64,000 nt of DNA from the NCBI GenBank assembly GCA_013361525.1, contig JABFXY010000106.1, positions 62,001 to 126,000 of the forward strand, read 5' to 3'. A program made the translations under genes and the position numbers. This document shows positions 19,021 to 27,592 of the stretch, piece after piece. This stretch comes from Polyangiaceae bacterium. GTDB lineage: Bacteria > Myxococcota_A > Polyangia > Polyangiales > Polyangiaceae. How positions within the stretch are numbered: the first letter of the stretch is position 1; every line of letters starts with the position of its first letter. The notes under the pieces are model-generated. The model was given only the letters and a program-made list of their open reading frames with translations, did no database searches and was not told where the DNA came from.

Positions 19021-19941
19021 ATGGCGGCACGACACCTCTTGCTGAGCGCGTTTCTCCTTCAGGGGACTGGCTGCTCGTGCTCCGCGGGCACAGCCGAGGA
19101 CGAAGACGGCGAAGACGGCGGGTCGTCAGCCGACGGCGGCGGCGCCAACACCGGCGGCCAGGGCTTCGGCGGCGGCTTCACGACCGGAGGTGAGGGCACC
19201 GGCGGCAGCACGGGCCCCAACTGCGTGGAAGAAGCGGAGCTCGTCTATCTCGTTTCGTACGAGCGGACCCTCTACTCGTTCGACCCGAATATCCCCGGCA
19301 CCGCCGCTTACAAGGCAATCGGCCCGCTGAATTGCGATTCGTTCGGGTCGCCGCAATCGATGAGCGTCGACAAAAACGGTATCGCTTGGGTCTTCTACGA
19401 TTCAGGTGAGCTCTTTCGGGTGAGCACGCTCGATGCGACGTGCACGTCGACCGACTACGTGCACCCGGTGCAAAACGACTTCAACCAGCTCGGAATGGGG
19501 TTCACCGCGACGAGCGAAGGGGCATTCGAGGATCGACTCTATGTCGTCAGCCCCGATTTCGGGCTCGCCACCATTGAGTTCCCGTCGCTCGAGGTCACCG
19601 AGCTCAACGGGCTGTTCGGCGCGGCGGAGCTCACCGGCGGACCCGACGCGAAGCTCTTTCATTTCGAGGCGGGCACCGCGCGGCTGAACGAGGTGGACGT
19701 CTCCTCGGTGTCGGCGGCCTTCGTTCACCAATTCGCGGGCCTCCAAGGCACGCAGGCGTGGGCCTTCTCGCGCTACGCCGGCAACTTCTACATGTTCACT
19801 TCGCCGGGCGTCGGCATCGGCTCGACGTGTACGATGTACGATCCGATAACGAATACCGAAATGCAGCGCGATTCCAATATTGGGTTCACGGTCGTCGGGG
19901 CGGGCCAATCGATCTGCGTGCCGCCTCCGATTCCGCAATGA
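19021..19941 (+). CDS. Predicted lipoprotein with Gly-rich linker and beta-rich domain
   Basis: 306 residues. MAARHLLLSAFLLQGTGCSC provides a lipobox (GTGC). A Gly/Asp/Ser spacer (SSADGGGANTGGQGFGGG) precedes a beta-rich domain beginning NCVEEAELVYLVSYERTLYSF, which may be a propeller-like lectin or sensor. No catalytic motif recognised. The stop overlaps the SelB start (ATGA), an unexpected partner because SelB is a cytoplasmic elongation factor. Confidence 0.78.
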   Translation: MAARHLLLSAFLLQGTGCSCSAGTAEDEDGEDGGSSADGGGANTGGQGFGGGFTTGGEGTGGSTGPNCVEEAELVYLVSYERTLYSFDPNIPGTAAYKAIGPLNCDSFGSPQSMSVDKNGIAWVFYDSGELFRVSTLDATCTSTDYVHPVQNDFNQLGMGFTATSEGAFEDRLYVVSPDFGLATIEFPSLEVTELNGLFGAAELTGGPDAKLFHFEAGTARLNEVDVSSVSAAFVHQFAGLQGTQAWAFSRYAGNFYMFTSPGVGIGSTCTMYDPITNTEMQRDSNIGFTVVGAGQSICVPPPIPQ

Positions 19942-21872
19942 GACGCTTCGTCATCGGTACGGCCGGCCACGTCGACCACGGCAAAACCACACTCGTTCGC
20001 GCCCTGACCGGCATCGATACCGATCGCCTGCCCGAGGAGAAACGGCGCGGCATCACCATCGAATTGGGCTTCGCGCCGTGGCAGATCGATCCCGAGACGT
20101 CGGTCAGCATCATCGACGTCCCCGGTCATCGCCGGCTCGTCCACACGATGATCGCCGGCGCCGTCGGCATGGAGCTCGTGCTGCTGGTCGTTGCGGCGGA
20201 CGAAGGCGTCATGCCGCAAACGCGGGAGCACATCGCGGCGTGTGAGCTCCTCGGTATACGGCGAGCCGTCGTGGCGGTGACCAAGTCCGACCGCGTCGAG
20301 CGAGAGCTCGCGGAGCTCGCCGGCGAGGAGATTTCGGAGCTGTTGCGAGGCAGGATCGAGCACGAGATCGTCGTCTGCTCCGCGAAGACGGGTGACGGCC
20401 TCGAGACGCTCCGCGCGACGCTCCGACGCGCGCTGGCCGCGCTTCCCGAGCCGGAGAAGGCGTCCAGCTCCCATCTGTCGGTCGACCGCGTCTTCTCCGT
20501 CAAAGGCGCCGGCACCGTCGCGACGGGGACGCTCGTGCGCGGCGCGATCCGCACCGGCGATGGGCTCTTCGTCGTCGGTGAGACGCCGCCCCGCCAGACG
20601 GGCGCACGCGGGCTGCACGTGCACGATCGAGGCGTCGAGCTCGCGGAGGCACCGACGCGCCTCGCGGTGAATCTCGCGAGCCTCGGGTTGGAGGACATTT
20701 CGCGCGGTGACGTGGTCACCTCCGACCCCAATCTGCAGCCGACCTCACGCTTCGACGCCCGGCTCACGATGCTGAAGGCCATTCGCTCTTCGGCGGCGCT
20801 CGAGGTGTACGTCGGCACGGCGCGGGCGCCGGGCCGGCTTCAGATCTTGTCGCCGGAGGAAGAGCTCGAGGACGGGACGATCACGCCGGCGCTCGGCCGC
20901 ATACGCATCGACCGACCGCTCGCGGTGACCGGCGGTGACCGCTTCGTATTGCGCGGCGGAAGTGGCAAAGGCGCATTCGGCGCCGTGATCGGCGGTGGTG
21001 TCGTGCTCGATGCTCGTCCGCCGCCGATGCGCGATCGAAAGAAGCGCCGAAAGGTGTTGTCGGCCCTGGTCGGCGCGGATGTGGCATCGACCTTACGTGC
21101 CTTGGTCGCCGAGCGCGCGCCGAAGCCGCTCGCGTCGAAAGACCTCGGCGCCCGCTTCTCCCTCGCGACGCAAGCGATCGAGCGAGCGGCCGAAAAGGCG
21201 GCCGACCGCGGCGAGGTCGTACGCATCAAAGACGAGGGTTACCTCGACCGCGACGCCCTGACGTCGCTCGCTCGCAAAGCGCGCGATCTCACGCGGGAGC
21301 ACCACGAAGGCCACCCGCTCGAGCGCGGAATCAAGCTCGAGACCCTACGCCAGCGGCTCGCCGAGCGCGCCGGAGCCCCCGCCGCGCAGGAAGCGATTCG
21401 GCATGCAGCGAAGAAGAGCCTCGAGGGGATCCCGATCCTCGTGGAGGGCGACATCGCCCGGATCGAGGGCTTCGTCGACGGGGTCGGGCCGGTCGTGGGC
21501 GGGCCGGTCGAGAAGGCGCGGCGCGCCCTCGCCGATGCCGGTCTGAAGGGAACGGGAGAGTTCGCGATAACGGAGCTCTTGGCGGTTCCGGTCAAGGAGG
21601 TCCGCGCCGTCCTGGCGAAGCTCGTCCGGGACGGCCACGCCATCGCGGCGGGTGGCCAATGGTTCGACCGCGCAGCGGTCGACGCGCTGCGTGCTGCCGT
21701 CGTCGGACACTTCGGGGCGCACGACGTCCTCACGATTGCCGAGTTCAAAGACATGAGCGGTCTCGGGCGAAAACAGGCCATCCCGCTGCTCGAGCTGTTC
21801 GACCGCGACGGGACGAGCGTGCGTCGCGGGGACGACCGGGTCGCCGGCCCCAAGGCACGACCGAAGGTTTGA
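19938..21872 (+). CDS. selB: Selenocysteine-specific translation elongation factor SelB
   Basis: 644 residues. GTPase motifs: G1 AGHVDHGKTT (9-18), RGITIELGFA switch I region, G3 DVPGH (60-64), G4 TKSD (115-118). The RRGITIELGFA form distinguishes SelB from EF-Tu. After domains II and III comes a C-terminal half with winged-helix-like blocks (AREHHEGHPL-type helices, GTGEFAITELLAVP, FKDMSGLGRKQAIPLLELFDRDG in parts) that binds the SECIS hairpin in mRNA. It carries Sec-tRNA to UGA codons; the matching tRNA gene is at 6430-6528. The ATG overlaps the preceding lipoprotein stop by 4 bp. selA and selD are not in this window. Confidence 0.97.
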   Translation: MRRFVIGTAGHVDHGKTTLVRALTGIDTDRLPEEKRRGITIELGFAPWQIDPETSVSIIDVPGHRRLVHTMIAGAVGMELVLLVVAADEGVMPQTREHIAACELLGIRRAVVAVTKSDRVERELAELAGEEISELLRGRIEHEIVVCSAKTGDGLETLRATLRRALAALPEPEKASSSHLSVDRVFSVKGAGTVATGTLVRGAIRTGDGLFVVGETPPRQTGARGLHVHDRGVELAEAPTRLAVNLASLGLEDISRGDVVTSDPNLQPTSRFDARLTMLKAIRSSAALEVYVGTARAPGRLQILSPEEELEDGTITPALGRIRIDRPLAVTGGDRFVLRGGSGKGAFGAVIGGGVVLDARPPPMRDRKKRRKVLSALVGADVASTLRALVAERAPKPLASKDLGARFSLATQAIERAAEKAADRGEVVRIKDEGYLDRDALTSLARKARDLTREHHEGHPLERGIKLETLRQRLAERAGAPAAQEAIRHAAKKSLEGIPILVEGDIARIEGFVDGVGPVVGGPVEKARRALADAGLKGTGEFAITELLAVPVKEVRAVLAKLVRDGHAIAAGGQWFDRAAVDALRAAVVGHFGAHDVLTIAEFKDMSGLGRKQAIPLLELFDRDGTSVRRGDDRVAGPKARPKV

Positions 21873-21997
21873 TCGGCGAGCTCCGGGCTCGAGCGGCGCG
21901 CCCTCGGTTTGATCGGCTTTGGTTTTTGGCACTCGATCGTTTCTGAAACCGTCGGCGCAACCGAGACTGTTAGGCTCGCCGCGTGCGACGTACGACC

Positions 21998-22137
21998 TCA
22001 AACCCAGCGTCTAGCTGGGTTGACCCGACAACGAGAAAGCCCAGAGCTCACACCTATGGCAAGAGCGCTGAGCAATCGGACCGCTCGCCCCCTCGGGCGG
22101 GCCGATTGCGACGTCAGCACCAGCGAGCTCTGGGCTT
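21998..22137 (+). promoter_or_regulatory. Structured RNA leader: two hairpins over the barrel-protein start
   Basis: Hairpin 1: AACCCAGC (22001-22008), loop GTCTA, GCTGGGTT (22014-22021). Large hairpin: AAGCCCAGAGCTC (22037-22049) pairs perfectly with GAGCTCTGGGCTT (22125-22137), 13 bp. Inside it GCTGA/TCAGC, GCAATCGG (22072-22079)/CCGATTGC (22102-22109) and an apical CGCCC-CCTC-GGGCG stem stack up. The candidate TTG start (22106) is buried in the inner stem, so the fold could gate translation. It matches no riboswitch class I know. An independent structured RNA is the alternative. Confidence 0.55.
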
Positions 22138-23815
22138 GGGTGTCTTGTCTTCGTCTCTCGCGCTGAGCGTGTTGCTGATCGCCGGCACTGCAGCGGCCGA
22201 CGAACCTTGGATCGACGCGGACCCGGGGGCCCCGCCGATCCGCGTTCCGATTGGTGACTTCGGCTTTTCGGGCGCGGCGGAGTACCGCGCGTCGGGCACG
22301 TACATCAATCCGATCGCGCTCAATACGATCTCGCAACGTCGCATTGCGTGGCTCGAGCACCGGCTGCGCCTCGATGCGACCGCCGACTACGACGACAAGA
22401 TCCGCATCGTCACGAGCATCGACATTCTCGACGGCGTGCTCTGGGGCGACAACGGCACCCCGCTCGAGCCGCCGGAGACCGAGGCGGGCACGACCGTCAA
22501 TGCGAAGAACCCGAACGAGGCCGTACCTTGCATCGGTTACAAGGGCGGTCCGACGGGTGATCCGCTCCGCTCCGAGGACTACGGATATTCCCTCTGCGAG
22601 GGGAAGCTCTTCAACGTGCGCCGCCTTTATGGCGACGTCGTCACGCCCATTGGATTGATCCGTATCGGTCGTCAGCCGTTCACGCTGGGCAATGCATTGC
22701 AGGGTGTCCCCGGTGACGGACGATTCAATCGATTCGGGTATGCCCATGACGGCAACTACGTCGACCGCATCGCGTTCGGGACGAAGCCGCTCGAGGCCCT
22801 GAAGCCCGCGGAAGAGCGCAGCCTCGCGCTCGACGAGGGCTTGTTCACCGTGGCGTTCTACGACCACCTCGTCAGCGACAACCTGCAGCTCTTCAACGAC
22901 GACGAGCATCAGGTGGGCGGCGCCGTCTATTACAAGCAGAAGAACCTCTCGATTTTGTCGGATATCGAGCTCCTCGGTTATTACGTCCACCGCTGGAGCA
23001 GCGAGCACTCGACGAACGTGAACATCTTCGGCGGCCGCGCGGTGAGCCGCATCGGCCCCGTCTACGTCGGCCTCGAAGCTGCCTCGAACATCGGGTCGAC
23101 GCGCGAGGTCGCGGCCGCTTACAAGGCCATCACCAACGACCCGGTCGTCGATCAGCGCATCTTGCAGGTCGGCGCGCGCGCGGTCGCGCGCTACGATTAC
23201 CCCGTGGTGCACGCGGGGGAGCAGCGTCAGCCCGGGTTCTCGGCGTATTTGGAGATCGATTACGCATCCGGTGACGGCGACCCGCAGGCGCGCACGGATC
23301 TTTCGCAATTCACGTGGGCCGAAGACATGAATGTCGGCTTGTTGATGTTCGAGCACGTGCTGCACTTCCAGAGCGCGCGCGCTGCGGCGGCCGCGACGGA
23401 GACGCTCGGCCGCCTCAATGCGCAGTCGTATCCGGTCGATTCGATCGACACCCGCGGGTCGTTCACCAATGCGTTCGCGATCTTCCCGCAGGTCGATTTC
23501 CGTCCCCACCCGGACGTTCTTCTTCGGGCGGGCGTGTTGGTCGCGTGGGCCCCGGACCCGGTCGTCGATCCGGTCGCCTCACTGCTCGCGCGCGACGGCG
23601 AGTCGATCGACGACGACCTCGTGAACTTCGCCGGCGGCAAGCCCGGCCAGTTCTACGGCACCGAGGTCGACCTTCGCGGGCAATGGCGTTTCCTCGAGCA
23701 TTTCGTGGCGGATCTCGAGGGCGCGATCATGGTGCCGGGCGATGCATTCGAGGACGAAAACGGCGACGCGGTGCGGAGCGTGCTCGTCCAAGGGCGCACG
23801 TCGTTCTTCTTTTGA
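22106..23815 (+). CDS. Predicted outer-membrane beta-barrel protein
   Basis: 569 residues from TTG 22106, chosen because it gives a textbook signal peptide: MRRQHQRALGLGVLSSSLAL then SVLLIAGTAAA before DEP. A GTG at 21983 would add 41 Arg-rich residues encoded by the structured leader; TTG 22145 would lose all basic residues. The mature protein is rich in alternating beta strands and aromatic residues, with FGFSGAAEYRASGTYINPI near the start and a final strand ending RTSFFF, a terminal Phe as expected for BAM-assembled barrels. Resembles porin/alginate-export-type barrels; substrate unknown. A lipoprotein gene follows 29 bp downstream, probably the same operon. Confidence 0.78.
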   Translation: MRRQHQRALGLGVLSSSLALSVLLIAGTAAADEPWIDADPGAPPIRVPIGDFGFSGAAEYRASGTYINPIALNTISQRRIAWLEHRLRLDATADYDDKIRIVTSIDILDGVLWGDNGTPLEPPETEAGTTVNAKNPNEAVPCIGYKGGPTGDPLRSEDYGYSLCEGKLFNVRRLYGDVVTPIGLIRIGRQPFTLGNALQGVPGDGRFNRFGYAHDGNYVDRIAFGTKPLEALKPAEERSLALDEGLFTVAFYDHLVSDNLQLFNDDEHQVGGAVYYKQKNLSILSDIELLGYYVHRWSSEHSTNVNIFGGRAVSRIGPVYVGLEAASNIGSTREVAAAYKAITNDPVVDQRILQVGARAVARYDYPVVHAGEQRQPGFSAYLEIDYASGDGDPQARTDLSQFTWAEDMNVGLLMFEHVLHFQSARAAAAATETLGRLNAQSYPVDSIDTRGSFTNAFAIFPQVDFRPHPDVLLRAGVLVAWAPDPVVDPVASLLARDGESIDDDLVNFAGGKPGQFYGTEVDLRGQWRFLEHFVADLEGAIMVPGDAFEDENGDAVRSVLVQGRTSFFF

Positions 23816-23844
23816 CCGATGTGGTGGGATCGAAAGCAGATCGT

Positions 23845-24975
23845 ATGAGGAGCGTTATGGCTGCAATTTCTCCCCCCCGGCCCGCCTCACGTCGCGAGGG
23901 TGACGCACGTGCGTGCTTGGCGTGGGCTGCCGTCCTGTCCGGCGCGATGATTCTGGCGGCGAGCTGCGAGACGTACGACTCGCCCCCGCGACCTGAGATT
24001 CAGGGCCTCACCGACGGCGTGTTGTCGGACCGCGAAGCGCCCATCGTCGTCACCTTCAGCGAGCCCATCGTCCCCGACACGTTGAAGGTGCAGGTCGTCG
24101 AGCTCGAGGTCGACGAAGAGGGCAATCTGCCCGACGAGGACGACGACGACGCGACGGTCCTCAATGCGTATTTCGGATTCAACCCCGAGACGGCGAACAA
24201 CTTCGGCGGGACCGCGGAGCTGTCGTCCGACAACACGAAGCTGACCATTACGCCGACCGCGCCGCTTCCGCTCGGGCCGAGCCTCGCGGTGTTGCTCGAG
24301 CCGGGCCTCGCCGACAAAGAGGGCCGCACCTGGGACGTTCGGCAACGCCTCGTCTTCGGTTATGGCGTCAAATGCGACGGCAGCTCGGGCGGTACCGACA
24401 AGTTTCCTTCGGGCACGTACTTCTTCGTCGCCGACGTCGTGAACCCCATTCCGACCCAGATTCAGCTCTGGGGCCGCATCAACGTGGATCCCGAGACGGG
24501 CCTATTTCGCGGGCAGTTCACCAATGCGGATCGCAATCCGGATCCGAGCCGCTGCGACCCGCCGTGTGATTCGTCGCAGGCTTGCCGCCTCTTGCCGAGC
24601 GAGGAGTGCGTGCTTCCGTCGGAGAAGGCGGGCAGCGAGGACGAGTTCCCGGACTTCCTCCCGAACGAGACGCCGCCCTCCGGTTACTCGTTCACCGTCG
24701 AAGGCTGCGTCATCGACACCGGCGACGCCGTCGCCTTCGTGAATCTGCCGGCTGACGTCGACATCCAGCAGCCCGACGTGTTCGTCCAGGGCATCCAGCT
24801 GATTTCGTCGTTCTCGACCGACGAAAATGGTGTGTTTCGCGGCACGGGTCCCGTCACCGCCGAGAAGGTATTCGTGGGCGAGACGGAGAGCGGCGCCGCG
24901 CAAGGCACGCTCGTCGCGCGCCTCGTCCCGGAGGACGAAGTGCCCGACGGAGTTCCGAGCGCCCCCGATCTTTGA
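23845..24975 (+). CDS. Lipoprotein with SbsA-type Ig-like domain
   Basis: 376 residues from ATG 23845 (ATG 23857 possible). The leader MRSVMAAISPPRPASRREGD is encoded partly by a dispersed repeat (23857-23900), then LAWAAVLSGAMILAASC gives the lipobox with C41. Residues about 60-160 look like an SbsA/Big_5 Ig-like domain: APIVVTFSEPIVPDTL, ELSSDNTKLTITPTAPLPLG, YRVLLEPGL-like LAVLLEPGLADKEGRTW. Such domains cap surface proteins. A small Cys cluster follows (CDPPCDSSQACRL). It probably works with the barrel protein encoded 29 bp upstream. Export by the unusual leader is inferred. Confidence 0.8.
   Translation: MRSVMAAISPPRPASRREGDARACLAWAAVLSGAMILAASCETYDSPPRPEIQGLTDGVLSDREAPIVVTFSEPIVPDTLKVQVVELEVDEEGNLPDEDDDDATVLNAYFGFNPETANNFGGTAELSSDNTKLTITPTAPLPLGPSLAVLLEPGLADKEGRTWDVRQRLVFGYGVKCDGSSGGTDKFPSGTYFFVADVVNPIPTQIQLWGRINVDPETGLFRGQFTNADRNPDPSRCDPPCDSSQACRLLPSEECVLPSEKAGSEDEFPDFLPNETPPSGYSFTVEGCVIDTGDAVAFVNLPADVDIQQPDVFVQGIQLISSFSTDENGVFRGTGPVTAEKVFVGETESGAAQGTLVARLVPEDEVPDGVPSAPDL
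23857..23900 (+). repeat. Dispersed palindromic repeat, copy A (inside a coding region)
   Basis: ATGGCTGCAATTTCTCCCCC begins the copy, followed by a degenerate GCCTCACGTCGCGAGG palindrome. It shares its start with copies at 35255-35368 and 62866-62920. Here it is translated as part of the lipoprotein leader. Confidence 0.75.
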
Positions 24976-24993
24976 GCGGCGATCGTTGCGCGA

Positions 24994-25071
24994 CATGGCG
25001 CCGCGGCATGGCGCCGCAGCATGGCGCCGCAGCATGGCGCCGCAGCATGGCGCCGCGGACGGCGGCGCCGA
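24994..25071. repeat. Six tandem 13-bp units between convergent genes
   Basis: Six contiguous copies of CATGGCGCCGCAG (first and last end in CGG), starting at 24994, 25007, 25020, 25033, 25046 and 25059. Each unit holds the palindrome GGCGCC. It fills the gap between the lipoprotein stop (24975) and the murein endopeptidase stop (25088). Likely length-variable; function unknown. Confidence 0.9.
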
Positions 25072-25087
25072 AAAAGCGCGCGCGCCC

Positions 25088-26455
25088 TTACTTCCGCGAA
25101 CGCCCGCCGCCCTTGGCGGTGGTGGAGCTCGCGGTCTTGGTCGTCTTCGGGATGCGGTACGTCTTCTTCTCTTTGAGGGCGTTGCCCTTCAGACCGTTCG
25201 CCTCGCGGATGGACTGAATGGAGACGCCGTACCGGCGCGCCAGGGAGTCGAGCGTGTCACCGCTTCGGCAGCGGTGATACACGAACGACTCCTCGTCCTT
25301 CGAGCCCTTCTTGGCGGCCGAGCCGTTCTTCGCCTTCTTGTCGTGGGCGTCGACGTCGTCACCCTTTGCGACGTGTTTGCCCTTGCCGCGCTTCGGGGGC
25401 GCCGGCGGGGGAGGCTTCGGTAGGTAGGCGTTCGCGAACTTCGCAGAGGCCTGCGCCGAGGGGCTGAAGAAGCGGACGTGGATGTGCGTCTGGTGGCCTT
25501 TGACGTGCCGGATGATCGCGAGCGGGTTTTTCCCGGCGATCTGGAAGACGCGGTCGAGGAACGCTTTGTCTTCGCCGGCCTTCAGCGCGTAATCGTAGAG
25601 AAGGCGCTGCACGCTGGTGTCGATGAGGACCATCTCGGTGTTCGGGTCCTCGAGGAACGCTTTGACGAAGGTCCAGGTGCGCGGCTTGTCGAGGTTCTTG
25701 TCGGTGGCGTACGCGTACCAGCCGAGCTTCTCCGTGTAGAAATAGGAGAGGTCGACGTCGCGGCCGGCCTGGTGGCTCTTGTGCGGCTTGAGCCGGCCGC
25801 CGCCCTTCGCCGAGAGGTGCCCGACGATGACCTTGGGCGTGTCGGCGTGCTTCGCGAAGACCTTATCGATGGCGCGGGTGATCGAGTCGACCGTCTCCTG
25901 GGTGCCGTAGGCGTGGCCCGGGTCGGTCATCTGGTACTTCTCGCTGTCCGGCATGCGGACGCCGTTAACCAGCAGGCCGCGGTTCGGGTAGCCGACCGAG
26001 ATCGAGCCGACCGACGCGAGGTCGGTCTTCACCTTCGTCTCGATCTCCGAGGTGCTCAGGCCCTCGAGCGGAGACTTCCACGTGTATTGGGGGCAGTGCG
26101 AGGGGGAGCCGGGGCCTCGGTCGAGGCAGGACATGAAGTCGACCGACTCCTCGTCGCCCTCGACCTCGTGGCCGTCGGCGTCGTGGCTCGCCTCGTCGCC
26201 TTCGTCTTCTTCGGCTTCTTCTGTCTGGTCGAAGCCGGCCTCCTCGTGGGACGCTGCGTCGGCGCTCGCGGCGCTCGTCGAAAGCGACCCTTCGAGGGAG
26301 TCGGGGTGGTGCTTGCCGTCGGAGAGGCCCGCGTGGGGAGCGACAGGGCTGGGAGGGTTGACCTCGGCACAGCCGAAGAGCCCGAGCCCCGTCGCTGCGA
26401 TGAGGATCGCTAGCGCTCGCACGAGGGGCGCGACCATATCAGAACTATCCGCCAC
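25088..26455 (-). CDS. Penicillin-insensitive murein endopeptidase (MepA-like) with LysM domain
   Basis: 455 residues; ATG 26437 is a plausible shorter start (MVAPLVRALAILIAATGLGLFGC, lipobox FGC). An acidic Glu/Asp/His linker of about 80 residues is followed by the LAS-type metallopeptidase domain: GHLSAKGGGRLKPHKSHQ, GRDVDLSYFY (zinc His and Asp), and GHQTHIHVRFF with the second metal/catalytic His. A C-terminal LysM reads YHRCRSGDTLDSLARRYGVS then IQSIREANGL. It would cut D,D cross-links in peptidoglycan from a lipid-anchored position, with LysM for wall binding. MepA of E. coli has neither the lipid anchor nor LysM. Confidence 0.93.
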   Translation of the reverse strand: MADSSDMVAPLVRALAILIAATGLGLFGCAEVNPPSPVAPHAGLSDGKHHPDSLEGSLSTSAASADAASHEEAGFDQTEEAEEDEGDEASHDADGHEVEGDEESVDFMSCLDRGPGSPSHCPQYTWKSPLEGLSTSEIETKVKTDLASVGSISVGYPNRGLLVNGVRMPDSEKYQMTDPGHAYGTQETVDSITRAIDKVFAKHADTPKVIVGHLSAKGGGRLKPHKSHQAGRDVDLSYFYTEKLGWYAYATDKNLDKPRTWTFVKAFLEDPNTEMVLIDTSVQRLLYDYALKAGEDKAFLDRVFQIAGKNPLAIIRHVKGHQTHIHVRFFSPSAQASAKFANAYLPKPPPPAPPKRGKGKHVAKGDDVDAHDKKAKNGSAAKKGSKDEESFVYHRCRSGDTLDSLARRYGVSIQSIREANGLKGNALKEKKTYRIPKTTKTASSTTAKGGGRSRK

Positions 26456-26603
26456 AGGTCGACGAAACGACGAGGTGGGACTTGTGCCGCATTTCTGCGC
26501 GAGAAGTTCAAAACGCCGCCTTCTATCAAAACGCCCTCTTGCAATACGAAGCGCTTGAAGTAGGGTGCGCTGGCTCGACGCGCCGCAAGGCGCTGGTAGC
26601 GGC

Positions 26604-26678
26604 CGGGGCGTAGCGCAGCCTGGTTAGCGCACTTGACTGGGGGTCAAGGGGTCGGTGGTTCGAATCCACTCGCCCCGA
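26604..26678 (+). tRNA. tRNA-Pro (anticodon GGG)
   Basis: Acceptor CGGGGCG (26604-26610) pairs with CGCCCCG (26671-26677), discriminator A. The anticodon stem CTTGA/TCAAG encloses loop CTGGGGG with anticodon GGG at 26639-26641. The T arm is GGTGG-TTCGAAT-CCACT. The CCA end is not encoded. Confidence 0.96.
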
Positions 26679-26680
26679 CT

Positions 26681-26704
26681 GGCTTCGGCGGAGACGCCGA
26701 AGCC
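26681..26704 (+). terminator. Strong hairpin after tRNA-Pro
   Basis: Perfect 10-bp stem GGCTTCGGCG / CGCCGAAGCC with a GAGA loop, 2 bp after the tRNA. There is no clean T run, so it may be a processing or Rho-independent-like stop. It also lies just past the stop of the convergent BrkB-type gene. Confidence 0.55.
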
Positions 26705-26721
26705 GTCGGTTATTGGGCCGC

Positions 26722-27558
26722 TCACAACAGACCTTTTCGCTTCGCGCGTGCCGCCGTGATCGCCGCGCCGAAGAGAAACGTGTGCGCGGAGTAGTGCACC
26801 CACACGAGGAGCAGCACCACCGAGGTCGCTGCGCCGAACGGTGAGCTCGCAGCTTGGTGCGCGACGTATTGGCCGGCGAGGAGCGCGCCCGCCGTGAAGA
26901 GCGCCGAAGTGATGAGTCCACCGACCGTCGCGTCGTGGATCGGAACCGCCTTGGTCGGAAGAAGGCGAAACATCCCCGCGAACATCGCCGCCGTGAGCAG
27001 GAACGAGAGCACGATCTCTCCGACCGTTCCGAACAGCGACAGGTCCCAAAATCGGCGCACCATCGCGAGTGCGGCGTGACCGAAGGCGAGCGCGACCAGC
27101 ACGAAGCCGCAGACGATCACGAACGCGAAGCCGCGCAGGCGGTACTCGACGAATCGCTGCGCCTTGTTCCGCATGGTGTCTTCGAGCGGCGGAGCGACGT
27201 CCCAGAGCGCGTCGAGCGATCGGCGTAGCGCGCCGAAGAGCCGCGTCGATCCCCAAACGAGCACGGCCGCGCCGATCACCGTCTCGTGTGCGCCGCCGTG
27301 ACGTGCGCGCGTGAGAAGGTCACCGATGGTCTGCGCGCCGTCGACGCCGACCCACCGCGTGAGGTTCGCGAGGAGCGTCGCGTGCGCGGTGCCTTCGCCC
27401 ATGAACACCGCGGCCACTTGCACGGTCAACAGCAACAGCGGCACCAGCGACAGGACCGCGCTGTAGGCGATGGCACCCGCGAGGAGCCTGCCACCTTGCG
27501 ATGCGAACACGCGCCACGCGTCTTTCAGCACCGCGATGGTGCTTGCCGTCGACGTCAT
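26722..27558 (-). CDS. YihY/BrkB-family inner-membrane protein
   Basis: 278 residues with about six hydrophobic segments. Family marks include DAWRVFASQGGRLLAGAIAY near the start, ALRRSLDALWDV, the RRFVEYRLRGFA-like stretch QRFVEYRLRGFAFVIVCG and TKAVPIHDATVGGLITSALF. The YihY/BrkB family is an integral-membrane family of uncertain transport function, once misnamed ribonuclease BN. It follows the dehydratase-like gene by 34 bp on the same strand and is probably in its operon. Confidence 0.92.
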   Translation of the reverse strand: MTSTASTIAVLKDAWRVFASQGGRLLAGAIAYSAVLSLVPLLLLTVQVAAVFMGEGTAHATLLANLTRWVGVDGAQTIGDLLTRARHGGAHETVIGAAVLVWGSTRLFGALRRSLDALWDVAPPLEDTMRNKAQRFVEYRLRGFAFVIVCGFVLVALAFGHAALAMVRRFWDLSLFGTVGEIVLSFLLTAAMFAGMFRLLPTKAVPIHDATVGGLITSALFTAGALLAGQYVAHQAASSPFGAATSVVLLLVWVHYSAHTFLFGAAITAARAKRKGLL

Positions 27559-27592
27559 GGCGCCGAGCTTAGCGGTCGGGATGGTTCACGCG

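Noticed and set aside
22037..22137. 6S RNA or SRP RNA gene
   Set aside because: Only 101 nt with no conserved 6S or SRP loop sequence, and it overlaps the best start of a coding gene.
24994..25071. Tandem 13-mers as a CRISPR or plasmid-type iteron origin
   Set aside because: Units are contiguous without spacers, and no replication gene is nearby; kept only as a tandem repeat.
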